Of a stretch of 64,000 nucleotides of DNA, positions 17,874 to 27,083 are shown piece after piece (the first letter of the stretch is position 1; every line of letters begins with the position of its first letter). The DNA comes from Melioribacteraceae bacterium (GTDB lineage: Bacteria; Bacteroidota; Ignavibacteria; Ignavibacteriales; Melioribacteraceae). The DNA is taken from positions 29,602 to 93,601 of the forward strand of contig JAOADJ010000011.1 of assembly GCA_026417375.1 (NCBI GenBank), given 5' to 3'. The notes under the pieces are model-generated. The model saw only the letters and a program-made list of their open reading frames with translations. It searched no databases and was not told where the DNA came from. Both the position numbers and the translations under genes were made by a program.

Positions 17874-18063
17874 TTTTCTTTTTAGTTGGTATTGAAATAA
17901 TAAATCCGGCAAAAGCACCATAAAAGGTTGAAATCCATGGATTACTTGTAATTGGACAACTATTTGTTCTACAGCCAATAAAATAATAATATGAATAACC
18001 TAAAACAGCACCAATTACAACAGGTAATATTCTTTTAATAATAAAATTTTTATCTATTTTCAT
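17854..18063 (-). CDS. small DUF6132-like membrane protein
   Basis: A 69-residue protein with two hydrophobic segments (about 11-28 and 43-58). Between them is a conserved-looking loop YFIGCRTNSCPITSNPW with two Cys. This loop, with CPITSNP, is what I associate with the DUF6132 family found in Bacteroidota beside thioredoxin and rhodanese genes. It starts 6 bases after the disulfide oxidoreductase and overlaps the DUF1858 gene. The two Cys could exchange electrons or hold a metal, but no function is established. Confidence 0.7.
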   Translation of the reverse strand: MKIDKNFIIKRILPVVIGAVLGYSYYYFIGCRTNSCPITSNPWISTFYGAFAGFIISIPTKKKNDNQTN

Positions 18064-18069
18064 AATATT

Positions 18070-18714
18070 TTAATTAATTGCTTCTTTAACTTTATCAAAA
18101 ACCATTTGTTCCGGAGCTGCACCCTCGATAAACACATTTTCATTAATAACAGTTCTTGGAACACCACGAACATTATATTTATTTGAAAGATGAGGAAATT
18201 CTGTTGCTTCAATCATATCACTTTTAAATTTAGGATTAACAAAAGCAAATTTATGAGCAGTTAAAACTGCTTGTGGACAATATGGACATGTTGGTGTAAC
18301 AAAAACTTGCATATGAACTTCTTTATCAACCGATTTAACCTGATTTTCAACTTCTGGTGAAAGACCACTTATACCAGTTCCAAGCATAACAATATCTTCC
18401 AACAATGATGCAAATTCATATCCACTTGGAATACCATAAAATTTAATTCCGTAATCAATACCATTTTCATCTAAAAGCACTGTAGCAGGAATTTTATCTA
18501 CTCCATATTTTTCTGCATCCGATTTATCTGTTATGAAATTTTTAATTTCAAGCTCAAGTTTGTCTGAAGTTTCAACAAGTTCACTTAATATGGCTTTAGT
18601 TTCGCGGCAATATTGACATTCAAGTTCTTGAGTGAAAAAAATCATTTTTACTTTTTTTGTAAGAACAGAAAATCTTTTACTTAATTCAGTTCTTACATTA
18701 TTATCTAAATACAT
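18070..18714 (-). CDS. tandem thioredoxin-fold protein disulfide oxidoreductase (PDO/glutaredoxin-like)
   Basis: A 214-residue protein made of two thioredoxin folds, each with its own active site: CQYC (Cys33, Cys36) and CPYC (Cys142, Cys145). Each has a cis-Pro loop (KIPATVLL and GVPRTVIN). This layout is the protein disulfide oxidoreductase type known from archaea and thermophiles, and resembles the AhpF N-terminal domain. No signal peptide is seen, so it is cytosolic. AGGAG precedes the ATG. It is the first gene of the four-gene redox run. Confidence 0.88.
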   Translation of the reverse strand: MYLDNNVRTELSKRFSVLTKKVKMIFFTQELECQYCRETKAILSELVETSDKLELEIKNFITDKSDAEKYGVDKIPATVLLDENGIDYGIKFYGIPSGYEFASLLEDIVMLGTGISGLSPEVENQVKSVDKEVHMQVFVTPTCPYCPQAVLTAHKFAFVNPKFKSDMIEATEFPHLSNKYNVRGVPRTVINENVFIEGAAPEQMVFDKVKEAIN

Positions 18715-18791
18715 TTTATTCTCCTTTAAAAATTTTGTATTAATATGATGATTGAATTTAACTTAAGATTCACAAAAAAATTTACACTGAA

Positions 18792-19244
18792 TTATTTTTT
18801 TCCATTTCCCCATTTTAACACTTCTACTTTAACTTCTGTAATTCCAACATTAATCATATCAAGTTTTTGTGCGGTTCCTAATGAAAGATCAATTATTCTA
18901 TCTGAACGATAAGGCATTCTATCATTTATTGGAATAACAACACTCTTGCCATTAGATAGATTTGTAACACGTATTATAGTTCCCATTTGATAAAAAGGAT
19001 GAGCAGCAGAAAGTCCAAACATATTATAAATTTCTCCACTATAAGTTACTTTTCCATTGAATTGGTCAGCATAATATGAAGCAATACCAATTTGTGTTTC
19101 TAAAACGTCATTGTTTGTAGTAAAACCAAACTCATTTTCATTTTTATCTTTAATTAAAAAACGGGGTGATGATGAACAAGATTCAAGAAAAGAAATTAAT
19201 ATGATTAAGAAAAAAATTTTTTTGTTTAATAATAATATTTTCAT
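18792..19244 (-). CDS. rlpA: RlpA-family septal/cell-wall lipoprotein
   Basis: A 150-residue protein started at the ATG at 19244, so that a signal peptide comes first and ends FLESC (lipidated Cys23). A longer frame to 19292 lacks this and runs through a hairpin. The double-psi beta-barrel is recognisable: GIASYYADQFNGKVTYSGE, then GLSAAHPF, GTIIRVTNLSNGKSVVIPIN and DRMPYRSDRIIDLS. These hold the Asp residues of RlpA lytic transglycosylases. No SPOR domain is present. An intrinsic-terminator hairpin ends only 6 bases before the ATG, which suggests attenuation control. Confidence 0.88.
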   Translation of the reverse strand: MKILLLNKKIFFLIILISFLESCSSSPRFLIKDKNENEFGFTTNNDVLETQIGIASYYADQFNGKVTYSGEIYNMFGLSAAHPFYQMGTIIRVTNLSNGKSVVIPINDRMPYRSDRIIDLSLGTAQKLDMINVGITEVKVEVLKWGNGKK

Positions 19245-19250
19245 ATTAAT

Positions 19251-19276
19251 AAAAAGGGAGCGAATTTTCCGCTCCC
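19251..19276 (-). terminator. intrinsic terminator / attenuator immediately upstream of rlpA
   Basis: On the minus strand GGGAGCG (19276-19270) pairs with CGCTCCC (19262-19256) over a GAAAATT loop and is followed by TTTTT. The T-run ends six bases before the rlpA ATG. It may end transcripts from the DUF4249 gene, or act as an attenuator with the hairpin just upstream. Confidence 0.7.
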
Positions 19277-19285
19277 AAGTTGCCC

Positions 19286-19325
19286 TTTGCATCTAAGATT
19301 CCAGCCGTGAAATAGAAGATGCAAA
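19286..19325 (-). promoter_or_regulatory. candidate structured leader of rlpA
   Basis: A perfect 9-bp inverted repeat, TTTGCATCT and AGATGCAAA, encloses a 22-base loop. On the minus strand it comes just before a GGGCAACTT linker and the terminator hairpin at 19251-19276. The order (hairpin, linker, terminator, start codon) is that of a cis-regulatory leader. I do not recognise it as any riboswitch class I know. A stand-alone small RNA with its own terminator is equally possible. Confidence 0.4.
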
Positions 19326-19372
19326 TCTGTAATGCAATATAATGTTTATATATTTATTTATTATGAAATAAA

Positions 19373-20344
19373 TCACAATGAATAACCAAATTTTAAAATG
19401 TAACTCGATTCAATTGGTATATTAATTTGTTTTATTGCATAGATACCAAAAATTCCCAAGCCACCTTTAATGTTTGTAAAATCAGGTTGATTAATACGTA
19501 CAGAAAATTCATCAAGAAAAGTTTTTTGTAATGAATAATAAGCTGCTAAATTTTTATCAAGTATTAACAAACGAAATAATGCATTTTCAATCTTATAATT
19601 TTTTCTTTGGGTTATATCTTTACTTATTTCTCTTAATGCAACACCAAAAGCTAATGTATCGAAACTAACACTATTTTTCCCGACAGAAATTTCCGGATAG
19701 ATTGGTGGTTTATCAGGAGAATTTTCTAAATAACGAATAGGCACTTTTTTATAATACTTGTTCCAATTTCCATTTTCAAATTTAGAATAAACAATTGCAA
19801 GCTCCGGCGCAAAGTATATTGTGCTTTCAAATTTATCGCCGGAAATTTTATCCCAAGAAAAAATAATTTTATTTGCATTTATTGGTGGATAAGTATCAAC
19901 AGTTTTTGAAAAATAAAGTGTGTTTAAAAAGAAAGATTCAGTTGATGCTGTTAATATTTTACCATTTGGAAGGAGTGCTTCAATTTTTAATTGTGAATAA
20001 CTTGATGGTTTTAACTTTTTTATATAATAAAAATTTATTGGTGTGTTGTATTTTGAATCAGCACTTCTTTGTGTTGATGTATCTTTAAAAGTAAAAATTG
20101 AATCTCTGTAATAAACTTTTATAGTAGCACCTTTAATAAACGGATCTATTTTATTTGAATTCGGATCATATCCATCAACATCATATGATTTTGAAATTGT
20201 AGCAATTTGATAATTTGTGTCTGCTTTCAAAACGCAGTTAAGCACATATTCTTCTTTGAAATTTGCTTTTGGATTTACATTATCATCGCAGCTAATAGAT
20301 AAAAAAATCAAAAAAATATTTATCAATAAAAAAATGTTTTTCAT
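19373..20344 (-). CDS. DUF4249-family outer-membrane lipoprotein
   Basis: A 323-residue protein with a lipoprotein signal (FLSISC, Cys19). It then has YVLNCVLKADTNYQIATISKSYDVDGYDP and GATIKVYYRDS-like segments typical of DUF4249. These surface lipoproteins usually sit beside TonB-dependent receptors in Bacteroidota, as here: its ATG overlaps the receptor's stop by 4 bases. It is probably an accessory protein for the receptor at the outer membrane. The ligand is unknown. Confidence 0.75.
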   Translation of the reverse strand: MKNIFLLINIFLIFLSISCDDNVNPKANFKEEYVLNCVLKADTNYQIATISKSYDVDGYDPNSNKIDPFIKGATIKVYYRDSIFTFKDTSTQRSADSKYNTPINFYYIKKLKPSSYSQLKIEALLPNGKILTASTESFFLNTLYFSKTVDTYPPINANKIIFSWDKISGDKFESTIYFAPELAIVYSKFENGNWNKYYKKVPIRYLENSPDKPPIYPEISVGKNSVSFDTLAFGVALREISKDITQRKNYKIENALFRLLILDKNLAAYYSLQKTFLDEFSVRINQPDFTNIKGGLGIFGIYAIKQINIPIESSYILKFGYSL

Positions 20345-22578
20345 AGTTCCACCTTTATACTTGCTGAAGGCAAAAAGGGAAGCATATTTACTCTTTCTCC
20401 GGTATCTCTTCTAAAATAAAATAAATTTTTTCTGTTATAAACATTGATCGCGCTTAAATCAGTGGTAATTTTAAATTTTCCAATATTTAATTTTTTAGTT
20501 AAACTTAAATCCAATCGATGATAATCTGGTAATCTTCCTAAATTTTTTTCACCTAAAATTATGAATGGATTATAATTATCAAGAAGAAATTCGCGACCCG
20601 TTAAATCATCAACATTTAGTTTATCATAATAGCCAGCAATTTGAGTAAAAGGTAATCCTGATGAATAAGTCAAAACAGCACTTGCCGAAAATCCTAATCC
20701 CAAATTATATTCAAAAGTAAGATTGACATTATGTCTCGAGTCATAACGCGGCGAATATGTTTTTCCATTTACAGTTTTAAAAGAATACATTAAAGCATAT
20801 GCTGTTGTAAAATTTAAATTATTAGTTGTCAACTTGGATAAAAATTCTAACCCATATGATTTTCCATCACCATGAATTAAATCTTTATCGGTTGCAAAAA
20901 ATTTATTTTCATTTATAATAGCTAAATTTTTTTGAAGTTTATAATAACCTTCAAGATTAAATGTCAAAAATTCATTTGGGGTAATTTCAAATCCTCCTAT
21001 ATAATGAATTGCACTAGAAGGTTTTAAATATAATGGTGTAATAATCCAAGGTTCAAAAACTGAAACCACTTCATTCTCGTCTGATATTGTAACAAGATCT
21101 TGTAAGTAAATTCCCCAGGAGCTTTTCAAAGCAATTTGTGGGATAAACCGATATGTTAAACTAGCACGTGGTTCTAAAAAATATGCTGGTCCGCCACCAG
21201 CTAATCTTGTTGCATTTGCTCTTGTTCCAATGTCTAAACCAAAACTGCTCCATCTTAATAATTTATATTTTAAAAAAACACTTACATTAGCACCATGAGC
21301 AAGTGTTTCATTAACTTGATTTCTAAAATTTTCCAAAACTAATCTTGTATGTACTTCAGAAATTCTAAATCCACCGGATAATTCATCTTTACTATCATAA
21401 ACATAAGTGAAATCTAATCTCATTGTTCCATCTGTTATTTTATTATAAACATATTTTGCACCACTTGAATTTGGAATTCTCTCTCCAATAAAATTGCTCA
21501 CAGTTACTTCAACATTGTAAAACAAAGGTGTATCGGATAACTGAAAATAACTTAAGCTCATTGTATTGTTTTCCCATTTAAAATCTTCACGCTTTGGATT
21601 GTTATTCATAATTTTATCTTTGCTTGAAAAAATGCTGAATGACCATTTAGCATCTTTCATAAAATTATTATTTGAATAATTCGCTTTAAAAAATAAATCG
21701 TGAAAATCTGCTGGAATTGAATTATTGTTTCTGAATTTTTTTAAAACATAATCTGAATAATTTTTTCTTCCACTTAAAATAAATGAACCATTGGGAATTG
21801 GTCCTTCAAGTAAAAGTTTTGCAGTAAGCAAACTTAAACTTGCTTTACCACTAAAATTATTTTTATTACCATCTCTGCTTACAACTTTGACAACAGATGA
21901 TAAACGTCCTGCATATTCAGATGGAAAACCACCTTTATAAAATTCCATTGAATTTACCATATCCGGATCAATAGAACTAAAAATACCGAGAGCATGAAAA
22001 GGATTATAAATTGGAGTATCATCAAGCAAAACTAAATTTTCATTACTCGCACTTCCACGAACATAAAATTTTGCAGAAACATCACCAGCTGTTTGAACAC
22101 CCGGCATGTTTTGTAATGATCTGAAAATATCTAGTTCAATTCCTTTGGGTAAATTTTCTATTTCTCTTATACCAATTTTTTGAAGACTTAAATCAGTTGC
22201 ATTTTCTTTAGGAATTCTTTGTGCAACCTGTTCAATAGTTTTCATTTGTATTGAAACCGGAGGAAGGAAAAATTTTAAATCTGTAACTTTGAAAGGCTCT
22301 ACCATTATAAAATATTCTTTTGATTTGTAACCAATATATGAAGCTACAACTGATAGTCTTTTGTATGGTAAAGCTGCAATAATAAAATATCCACGAAAAT
22401 CGGTTTGAACACCACGATTCAATTCTTTTATAAATACATTTGCATAAGGTAATGCTTCCCCGGAAGTAGAATCGGCAACAAAACCGCGTATTATTCCTTT
22501 GTCCTGAGAATAAATGATTGAATTATTCATTAAGGAAAAAAATAATATGAACAAACAAAATTTATATAAATGCTTCAT
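20341..22578 (-). CDS. TonB-dependent outer-membrane receptor with CarboxypepD-like N-terminal domain
   Basis: I start it at the ATG at 22578 (745 residues), which gives the signal peptide MKHLYKFCLFILFFSLM ending near IIYSQ. A further 21 codons upstream have no signal features. After the signal comes a carboxypeptidase-regulatory-like beta-sandwich (GEALPYANVFIKELNRG). A plug domain follows, with SLQNMPGV, AKFYVRGSASNENLVLLDD and YKGGFPSEYAGRLSSVVKV, and then a long beta-barrel. It is coupled to the DUF4249 lipoprotein. Substrate cannot be read; no SusD partner is present. Confidence 0.9.
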   Translation of the reverse strand: MKHLYKFCLFILFFSLMNNSIIYSQDKGIIRGFVADSTSGEALPYANVFIKELNRGVQTDFRGYFIIAALPYKRLSVVASYIGYKSKEYFIMVEPFKVTDLKFFLPPVSIQMKTIEQVAQRIPKENATDLSLQKIGIREIENLPKGIELDIFRSLQNMPGVQTAGDVSAKFYVRGSASNENLVLLDDTPIYNPFHALGIFSSIDPDMVNSMEFYKGGFPSEYAGRLSSVVKVVSRDGNKNNFSGKASLSLLTAKLLLEGPIPNGSFILSGRKNYSDYVLKKFRNNNSIPADFHDLFFKANYSNNNFMKDAKWSFSIFSSKDKIMNNNPKREDFKWENNTMSLSYFQLSDTPLFYNVEVTVSNFIGERIPNSSGAKYVYNKITDGTMRLDFTYVYDSKDELSGGFRISEVHTRLVLENFRNQVNETLAHGANVSVFLKYKLLRWSSFGLDIGTRANATRLAGGGPAYFLEPRASLTYRFIPQIALKSSWGIYLQDLVTISDENEVVSVFEPWIITPLYLKPSSAIHYIGGFEITPNEFLTFNLEGYYKLQKNLAIINENKFFATDKDLIHGDGKSYGLEFLSKLTTNNLNFTTAYALMYSFKTVNGKTYSPRYDSRHNVNLTFEYNLGLGFSASAVLTYSSGLPFTQIAGYYDKLNVDDLTGREFLLDNYNPFIILGEKNLGRLPDYHRLDLSLTKKLNIGKFKITTDLSAINVYNRKNLFYFRRDTGERVNMLPFLPSASIKVEL

Positions 22579-22672
22579 AGTAAAAATTAAATCTATAATT
22601 CCTTTTTTTGTAAACATAGAATTAATTGAAACTAATTTCAATTAAAAAACTTTAATAAAATTATAAATTAGT

Positions 22673-22703
22673 TTTGCAAGCATTCACTTTTTTTTTACTT
22701 TCG
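22673..22703 (+). promoter_or_regulatory. candidate carA promoter
   Basis: TTTG at 22673-22676 is followed by exactly 19 bases and then TACTTTCG at 22696-22703, one base from TAnnTTTG. The same spacing is seen at the tRNA-Lys promoter. It lies 59 bases before the carA start and 95 bases upstream of the divergent receptor gene. Confidence 0.45.
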
Positions 22704-22761
22704 CAAAGCATTTTTGAAACTCTTCCTACCTTACTTAACCAAAAAAAGGAGTTATTTAGTT

Positions 22762-23844
22762 TTGTCAAAAAATAAACAAACTGAACAGCCAACCGTAAAA
22801 CTTATCTTAAAAGATGGACATACATTTGAGGGAAAATTATTCGGAGCAAAACGATCTGTTGCCGGTGAAGTTGTTTTTAACACTGGAATGGTAGGCTATC
22901 CGGAAACATTAACAGATCCATCGTATAAAGGGCAAATTCTTGTTTTAACTTATCCGTTAATTGGAAATTATGGAGTGCCACAACTTGAAGAAACAGATGA
23001 TCTATTTCAAAATTGGGAATCTGAAAAAATTCAAGTGCAAGCTCTTATTGTTTCTGAACATTCAGAAAAGTATAGTCATTGGAATTCATTTTTAAGTTTG
23101 GAAAGTTGGTTGAAAAAATATGATGTTCCCGGTATTTATGGAATTGATACTCGTAACCTAACCAAAATTTTACGTGAGCATGGTACAATGTTAGGTAAAA
23201 TTGTTGTTGGTAATGATAAAGTTGAATATTACAATCCCGATATTGATAATTTAATTTCTAAAGTAACAATTCCAAAAGTTGAAGAATATAAAAATGGGAA
23301 AAAGAGAATTTTATTAATCGATTGTGGTTGTAAGTTCAATATAATCAGAAAATTGCTTGATAAAAAAGTATCTGTTTTAAGAGTGCCTTATGATTATGAT
23401 ATTGAAAAGGAAGATTATGATGGAGTTCTGCTTTCAAATGGTCCGGGCAATCCAATAGTTTATAAACAGTTAGTTGAATCAGTAAAGAAAATTATAAAGA
23501 AACAAGTTCCAACTCTGGGAATTTGTATGGGGCATCAAATTCTATCATTAGCTGCGGGTGGAAAAACTTATAAATTAAAATATGGTCACCGAAGTCAAAA
23601 TCAACCGGTAAAAACTGTTGATTCAAATAAATGTTATATAACTTCACAAAATCATAGTTTTGCTGTTGAAACAAAATCATTACCAAGAGGGTGGCAACCT
23701 TGGTTCGAAAATTTAAATGATTATTCAAATGAAGGTGTTCGTCACGAAAAATTACCATTTATGAGTGTTCAATTTCATCCGGAAGCAACTCCCGGTCCTG
23801 TTGATACAGATTTTATTTTTGATGAATTTATTAAAAATGTTTAA
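22762..23844 (+). CDS. carA: carbamoyl-phosphate synthase small subunit CarA
   Basis: Glutaminase subunit that feeds ammonia to CarB for arginine and pyrimidine synthesis. I choose the TTG at 22762 (360 residues) because AGGAG stands 10 bases upstream; the frame is open back to a TTG at 22714. The N-terminal domain shows KDGHTFEGKLFGAKRSVAGE, NTGMVGYPETLTDPSYKGQ and GIDTRNLTKILREHG. The class I glutaminase has LGICMGHQ with the nucleophile Cys, and QFHPEATPGP with His and Glu. carB follows 21 bases later. Confidence 0.95.
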   Translation: MSKNKQTEQPTVKLILKDGHTFEGKLFGAKRSVAGEVVFNTGMVGYPETLTDPSYKGQILVLTYPLIGNYGVPQLEETDDLFQNWESEKIQVQALIVSEHSEKYSHWNSFLSLESWLKKYDVPGIYGIDTRNLTKILREHGTMLGKIVVGNDKVEYYNPDIDNLISKVTIPKVEEYKNGKKRILLIDCGCKFNIIRKLLDKKVSVLRVPYDYDIEKEDYDGVLLSNGPGNPIVYKQLVESVKKIIKKQVPTLGICMGHQILSLAAGGKTYKLKYGHRSQNQPVKTVDSNKCYITSQNHSFAVETKSLPRGWQPWFENLNDYSNEGVRHEKLPFMSVQFHPEATPGPVDTDFIFDEFIKNV

Positions 23845-23865
23845 TTATATTTTTCAAGGTTATAA

Positions 23866-26800
23866 ATGAAAATTAAAAAAGTTTTAATAATTGGTAGTTC
23901 AGCTTTAAAGATTGGCGAAGCAGGAGAATTTGATTATTCAGGTTCTCAGGCTATTAAAGCTTTTAAAGAAGAGGGAATTTATACAGTCCTTATAAATCCA
24001 AATATTGCTACAAATCAAACTTCTGAACATTTAGCAGATAAAGTTTATTTGTTACCAATTAATATAAATTATGTTGAAAAAGTTATAGCAAAAGAAAAAC
24101 CAGATGGAATTGTTTTAGGATTTGGTGGACAAACAGCACTTAATTGTGGATTAGAATTACACAGAAAAGGAATCTTAAAAAAATATAAAGTAGAAGTTTT
24201 AGGAACTCAAATTGATGCAATTGAAAATACAGAGGATAGACAACTATTCTGTAATAAACTTGATGAGATTAATGTTAAATATCCCAAAAGTAAAGCTGTT
24301 AATAATATTGAAGATGCAATTTCTTTTGCAGAGGAAATAAAATTTCCGGTTATAATAAGAATTGCTTATGCATTAGGCGGACTTGGTTCTGGAGTTTGCA
24401 GAAATAAAATTGAACTAAAAAAACTCGCCACAAAAGCTCTTAATTATTCATCACAAATTTTAGTTGAAGAATATCTTGAGGGATGGAAAGAAATTGAATA
24501 TGAAGTTGTTCGTGATAAATATGATAATTGTATTACTGTTTGTAATATGGAAAATATTGACCCGATGGGTATTCATACAGGAGAAAGTATTGTTGTAGCT
24601 CCAAGTCAAACTTTATCTAATGATGAATTTCATCTTTTAAGAGAAGTAGCCATTAAAACAATTCGACATCTTGGAATTGTAGGCGAATGTAACATTCAGT
24701 ATGCACTTTCACCAACTGAAAAAGATTATCGTGTTATTGAAGTCAATGCAAGATTATCAAGAAGTTCGGCATTAGCTTCAAAAGCAACTGGTTATCCTTT
24801 GGCATTTGTTGCTGCAAAACTTGCATTAGGTTATGGATTACATGAATTACCAAACTCTGTAACAAGAACAACAAAAGCTTTTTTTGAACCCGCTTTGGAT
24901 TATATTGTAGTAAAAGTACCACGTTGGGATTTGAAAAAATTCCGGTTAGTAAAACGAAAACTAGGCTCTTCAATGAAATCTGTTGGCGAAGTTATGGCAA
25001 TTGGAAAAAAATTTGAAGAAGCAATTCAAAAAGCAATGAGAATGCTTGATATTGGTGTTGAAGGATTGACAGCTAGCAGAACTAAAGTTGAATTTGACGA
25101 ATTGAAAGAAGCTTTAGAACACCCAACTGAAGAAAGAATGTTTGCGGTTGTTCAAGCTTTGAAACAAGGTTATTCGATTGATTGGATTCATTCTCTGACA
25201 CATATTAATAAATGGTTTTTATATAAAATTCAGAATATAGTTGAACTTGAAAAGAAAATAGAAGAACAAAAAGTTATTACAAAAGAATTATTATTAGAAG
25301 CAAAACAAAAAGGTTTTTCTGATCGGCAGATAGCAAATATATTAGGTAAAGATGCACACGATATTTATTTATTAAGAAAAAAATATTCAATTCATCCCTT
25401 TATTCAACATATTGATACTCTTGCGGCAGAATATCCGGCAAAAACAAATTATCTTTATTTAAGTTATAATGCTTCAAAACATGATTTTGATTTCAAATTA
25501 AAAAATTCAATTATCATTTTAGGAAGTGGTCCTTACAGAATCGGAAGTTCTGTAGAATTTGATTGGTGTTGTGTTAATACATCAAGAACTTTACGGGAAT
25601 GTGGTGTAAAATCTGTAATGATAAATTGTAATCCCGAAACAGTATCAACAGATTATGATGAAAGTGATGCTTTGTTTTTTGAAGAACTTACAACAGAAAC
25701 AATTTGGGAAATATATTCATCAATAAAAGCAAAAGGTGTAATTGTATCGATGGGTGGGCAAACACCAAATAATCTTGCTCTTAAACTTCATAAAGTTGGT
25801 ATTAAAATTTTAGGAACAGCACCTGAATCAATTGATAGAGCAGAAGATAGAAGTAAATTTTCTTCTATGCTTGATGAATTAGAAATTGGTCAGCCCGAAT
25901 GGCAAAGTTTAACAACATTACAAGATGCACTTCAATTTGCAAATAAAGTAGGTTATCCGGTTTTAGTTCGCCCTTCTTATGTATTAAGTGGTGCAGCAAT
26001 GGCTATTGCAACAGATGATATTGAATTAACAAAATTTTTACAAAAAGCTGTTGATGTTTCTTCAGAACATCCTGTTGTTATTTCAAAATTTCTTGTTAAT
26101 GCAAAAGAATTGGAGTTTGATGCGGTTGCTCAAAATGGAAAAATTATCTGTTCTGCAATTTCAGAACATGTTGAAAATGCAGGTGTTCATAGCGGAGACG
26201 CAACTTTAGTTTTACCAGCTCAAAGAACTTATCTTGAAACAATAAGACAGATAAAAGAATTTTCTTCTTTGATTGCAAAATCATTAAACATAAATGGTCC
26301 CTTCAATATTCAATATTTAGCAAAAGATAATAATGTTAAGGTTATTGAATGTAATCTTCGCGCTTCAAGAAGTTTTCCTTTTGTTTCAAAAACTTTGAAG
26401 AAAAATTTCATTGAGGTTGCAACAAAAATAATTCTTGGTCAAAAGGTTCAGCCAATTGAAGATATTACATTTAATCTTGATTATGTAGGAGTAAAAGCTC
26501 CCGAATTTTCTTTTACCCGTTTGGAAGGAGCAGACCCAACAACTGGTGTTGAAATGGCATCCACAGGTGAGGTTGCCTGTTTAGGTGAAGATTTCAATGA
26601 AGCATTTCTAAAAGCATTGCAATCTGTTGGTTATAAATTTCCAATCAAATCAATTTTAATTTCTTCTGGTACTATTGAATCTAAATCTGAATTGCTTGAA
26701 CCGATGAAACAATTACTTAAGCTTGGAATCAAATTTTATGCAACACAAGGCACTGCTAAATTTATGAATTCAAACGGAATTCCAACAGAAGTTGTAGATT

Positions 26801-27045
26801 GGCCATCTCAAAATAAAAATTCAAATGCTGTTGAGTTAATTAAAAGCAAAGCGGTGGATTTAGTAATTAACATTCCTAAAAATTTTCAGGAAGAAGAATT
26901 AACTAATGATTATTTAATCAGAAGAGCAGCAGTTGATTTTAAGATTCCATTAATTACAAACAGACAATTAGCAATGCGTTTAGCTGAATCAATTTGTTGT
27001 AAAGACCCATTAAACCTGGAAGTAAAAAGTTGGGATGAATATTAA
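23866..27045 (+). CDS. carB: carbamoyl-phosphate synthase large subunit CarB
   Basis: Two tandem ATP-grasp synthetase halves make carbamoyl phosphate from bicarbonate, ammonia and two ATP. The 1059-residue protein has duplicated pre-ATP-grasp loops: GSSALKIGEAGEFDYSGSQA near 10-29, and its counterpart GSGPYRIGSSVEFDWCCVNT near 552. It has duplicated ATP-grasp cores (e.g. VEEYLEGWKEIEYEV and ISKFLVNAKELEFDA) and a C-terminal MGS-like allosteric domain (KLGIKFYATQGTAKF). The length is close to the usual 1070. Confidence 0.97.
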   Translation: MKIKKVLIIGSSALKIGEAGEFDYSGSQAIKAFKEEGIYTVLINPNIATNQTSEHLADKVYLLPININYVEKVIAKEKPDGIVLGFGGQTALNCGLELHRKGILKKYKVEVLGTQIDAIENTEDRQLFCNKLDEINVKYPKSKAVNNIEDAISFAEEIKFPVIIRIAYALGGLGSGVCRNKIELKKLATKALNYSSQILVEEYLEGWKEIEYEVVRDKYDNCITVCNMENIDPMGIHTGESIVVAPSQTLSNDEFHLLREVAIKTIRHLGIVGECNIQYALSPTEKDYRVIEVNARLSRSSALASKATGYPLAFVAAKLALGYGLHELPNSVTRTTKAFFEPALDYIVVKVPRWDLKKFRLVKRKLGSSMKSVGEVMAIGKKFEEAIQKAMRMLDIGVEGLTASRTKVEFDELKEALEHPTEERMFAVVQALKQGYSIDWIHSLTHINKWFLYKIQNIVELEKKIEEQKVITKELLLEAKQKGFSDRQIANILGKDAHDIYLLRKKYSIHPFIQHIDTLAAEYPAKTNYLYLSYNASKHDFDFKLKNSIIILGSGPYRIGSSVEFDWCCVNTSRTLRECGVKSVMINCNPETVSTDYDESDALFFEELTTETIWEIYSSIKAKGVIVSMGGQTPNNLALKLHKVGIKILGTAPESIDRAEDRSKFSSMLDELEIGQPEWQSLTTLQDALQFANKVGYPVLVRPSYVLSGAAMAIATDDIELTKFLQKAVDVSSEHPVVISKFLVNAKELEFDAVAQNGKIICSAISEHVENAGVHSGDATLVLPAQRTYLETIRQIKEFSSLIAKSLNINGPFNIQYLAKDNNVKVIECNLRASRSFPFVSKTLKKNFIEVATKIILGQKVQPIEDITFNLDYVGVKAPEFSFTRLEGADPTTGVEMASTGEVACLGEDFNEAFLKALQSVGYKFPIKSILISSGTIESKSELLEPMKQLLKLGIKFYATQGTAKFMNSNGIPTEVVDWPSQNKNSNAVELIKSKAVDLVINIPKNFQEEELTNDYLIRRAAVDFKIPLITNRQLAMRLAESICCKDPLNLEVKSWDEY

Positions 27046-27083
27046 TTTTAAAATTTTTTATATTTAATTAACAAATCGAGGGG

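Noticed and set aside
17874..17978. 35-residue extension of the DUF1858 protein
   Set aside because: It reads antiframe through the DUF6132-like gene and has no similarity to the domain; MITKQIEI is the natural start.
19245..19292. N-terminal extension of RlpA up to 19292
   Set aside because: It would place 16 basic residues before the lipoprotein signal and read through the terminator hairpin; the ATG at 19244 gives a proper lipobox protein.
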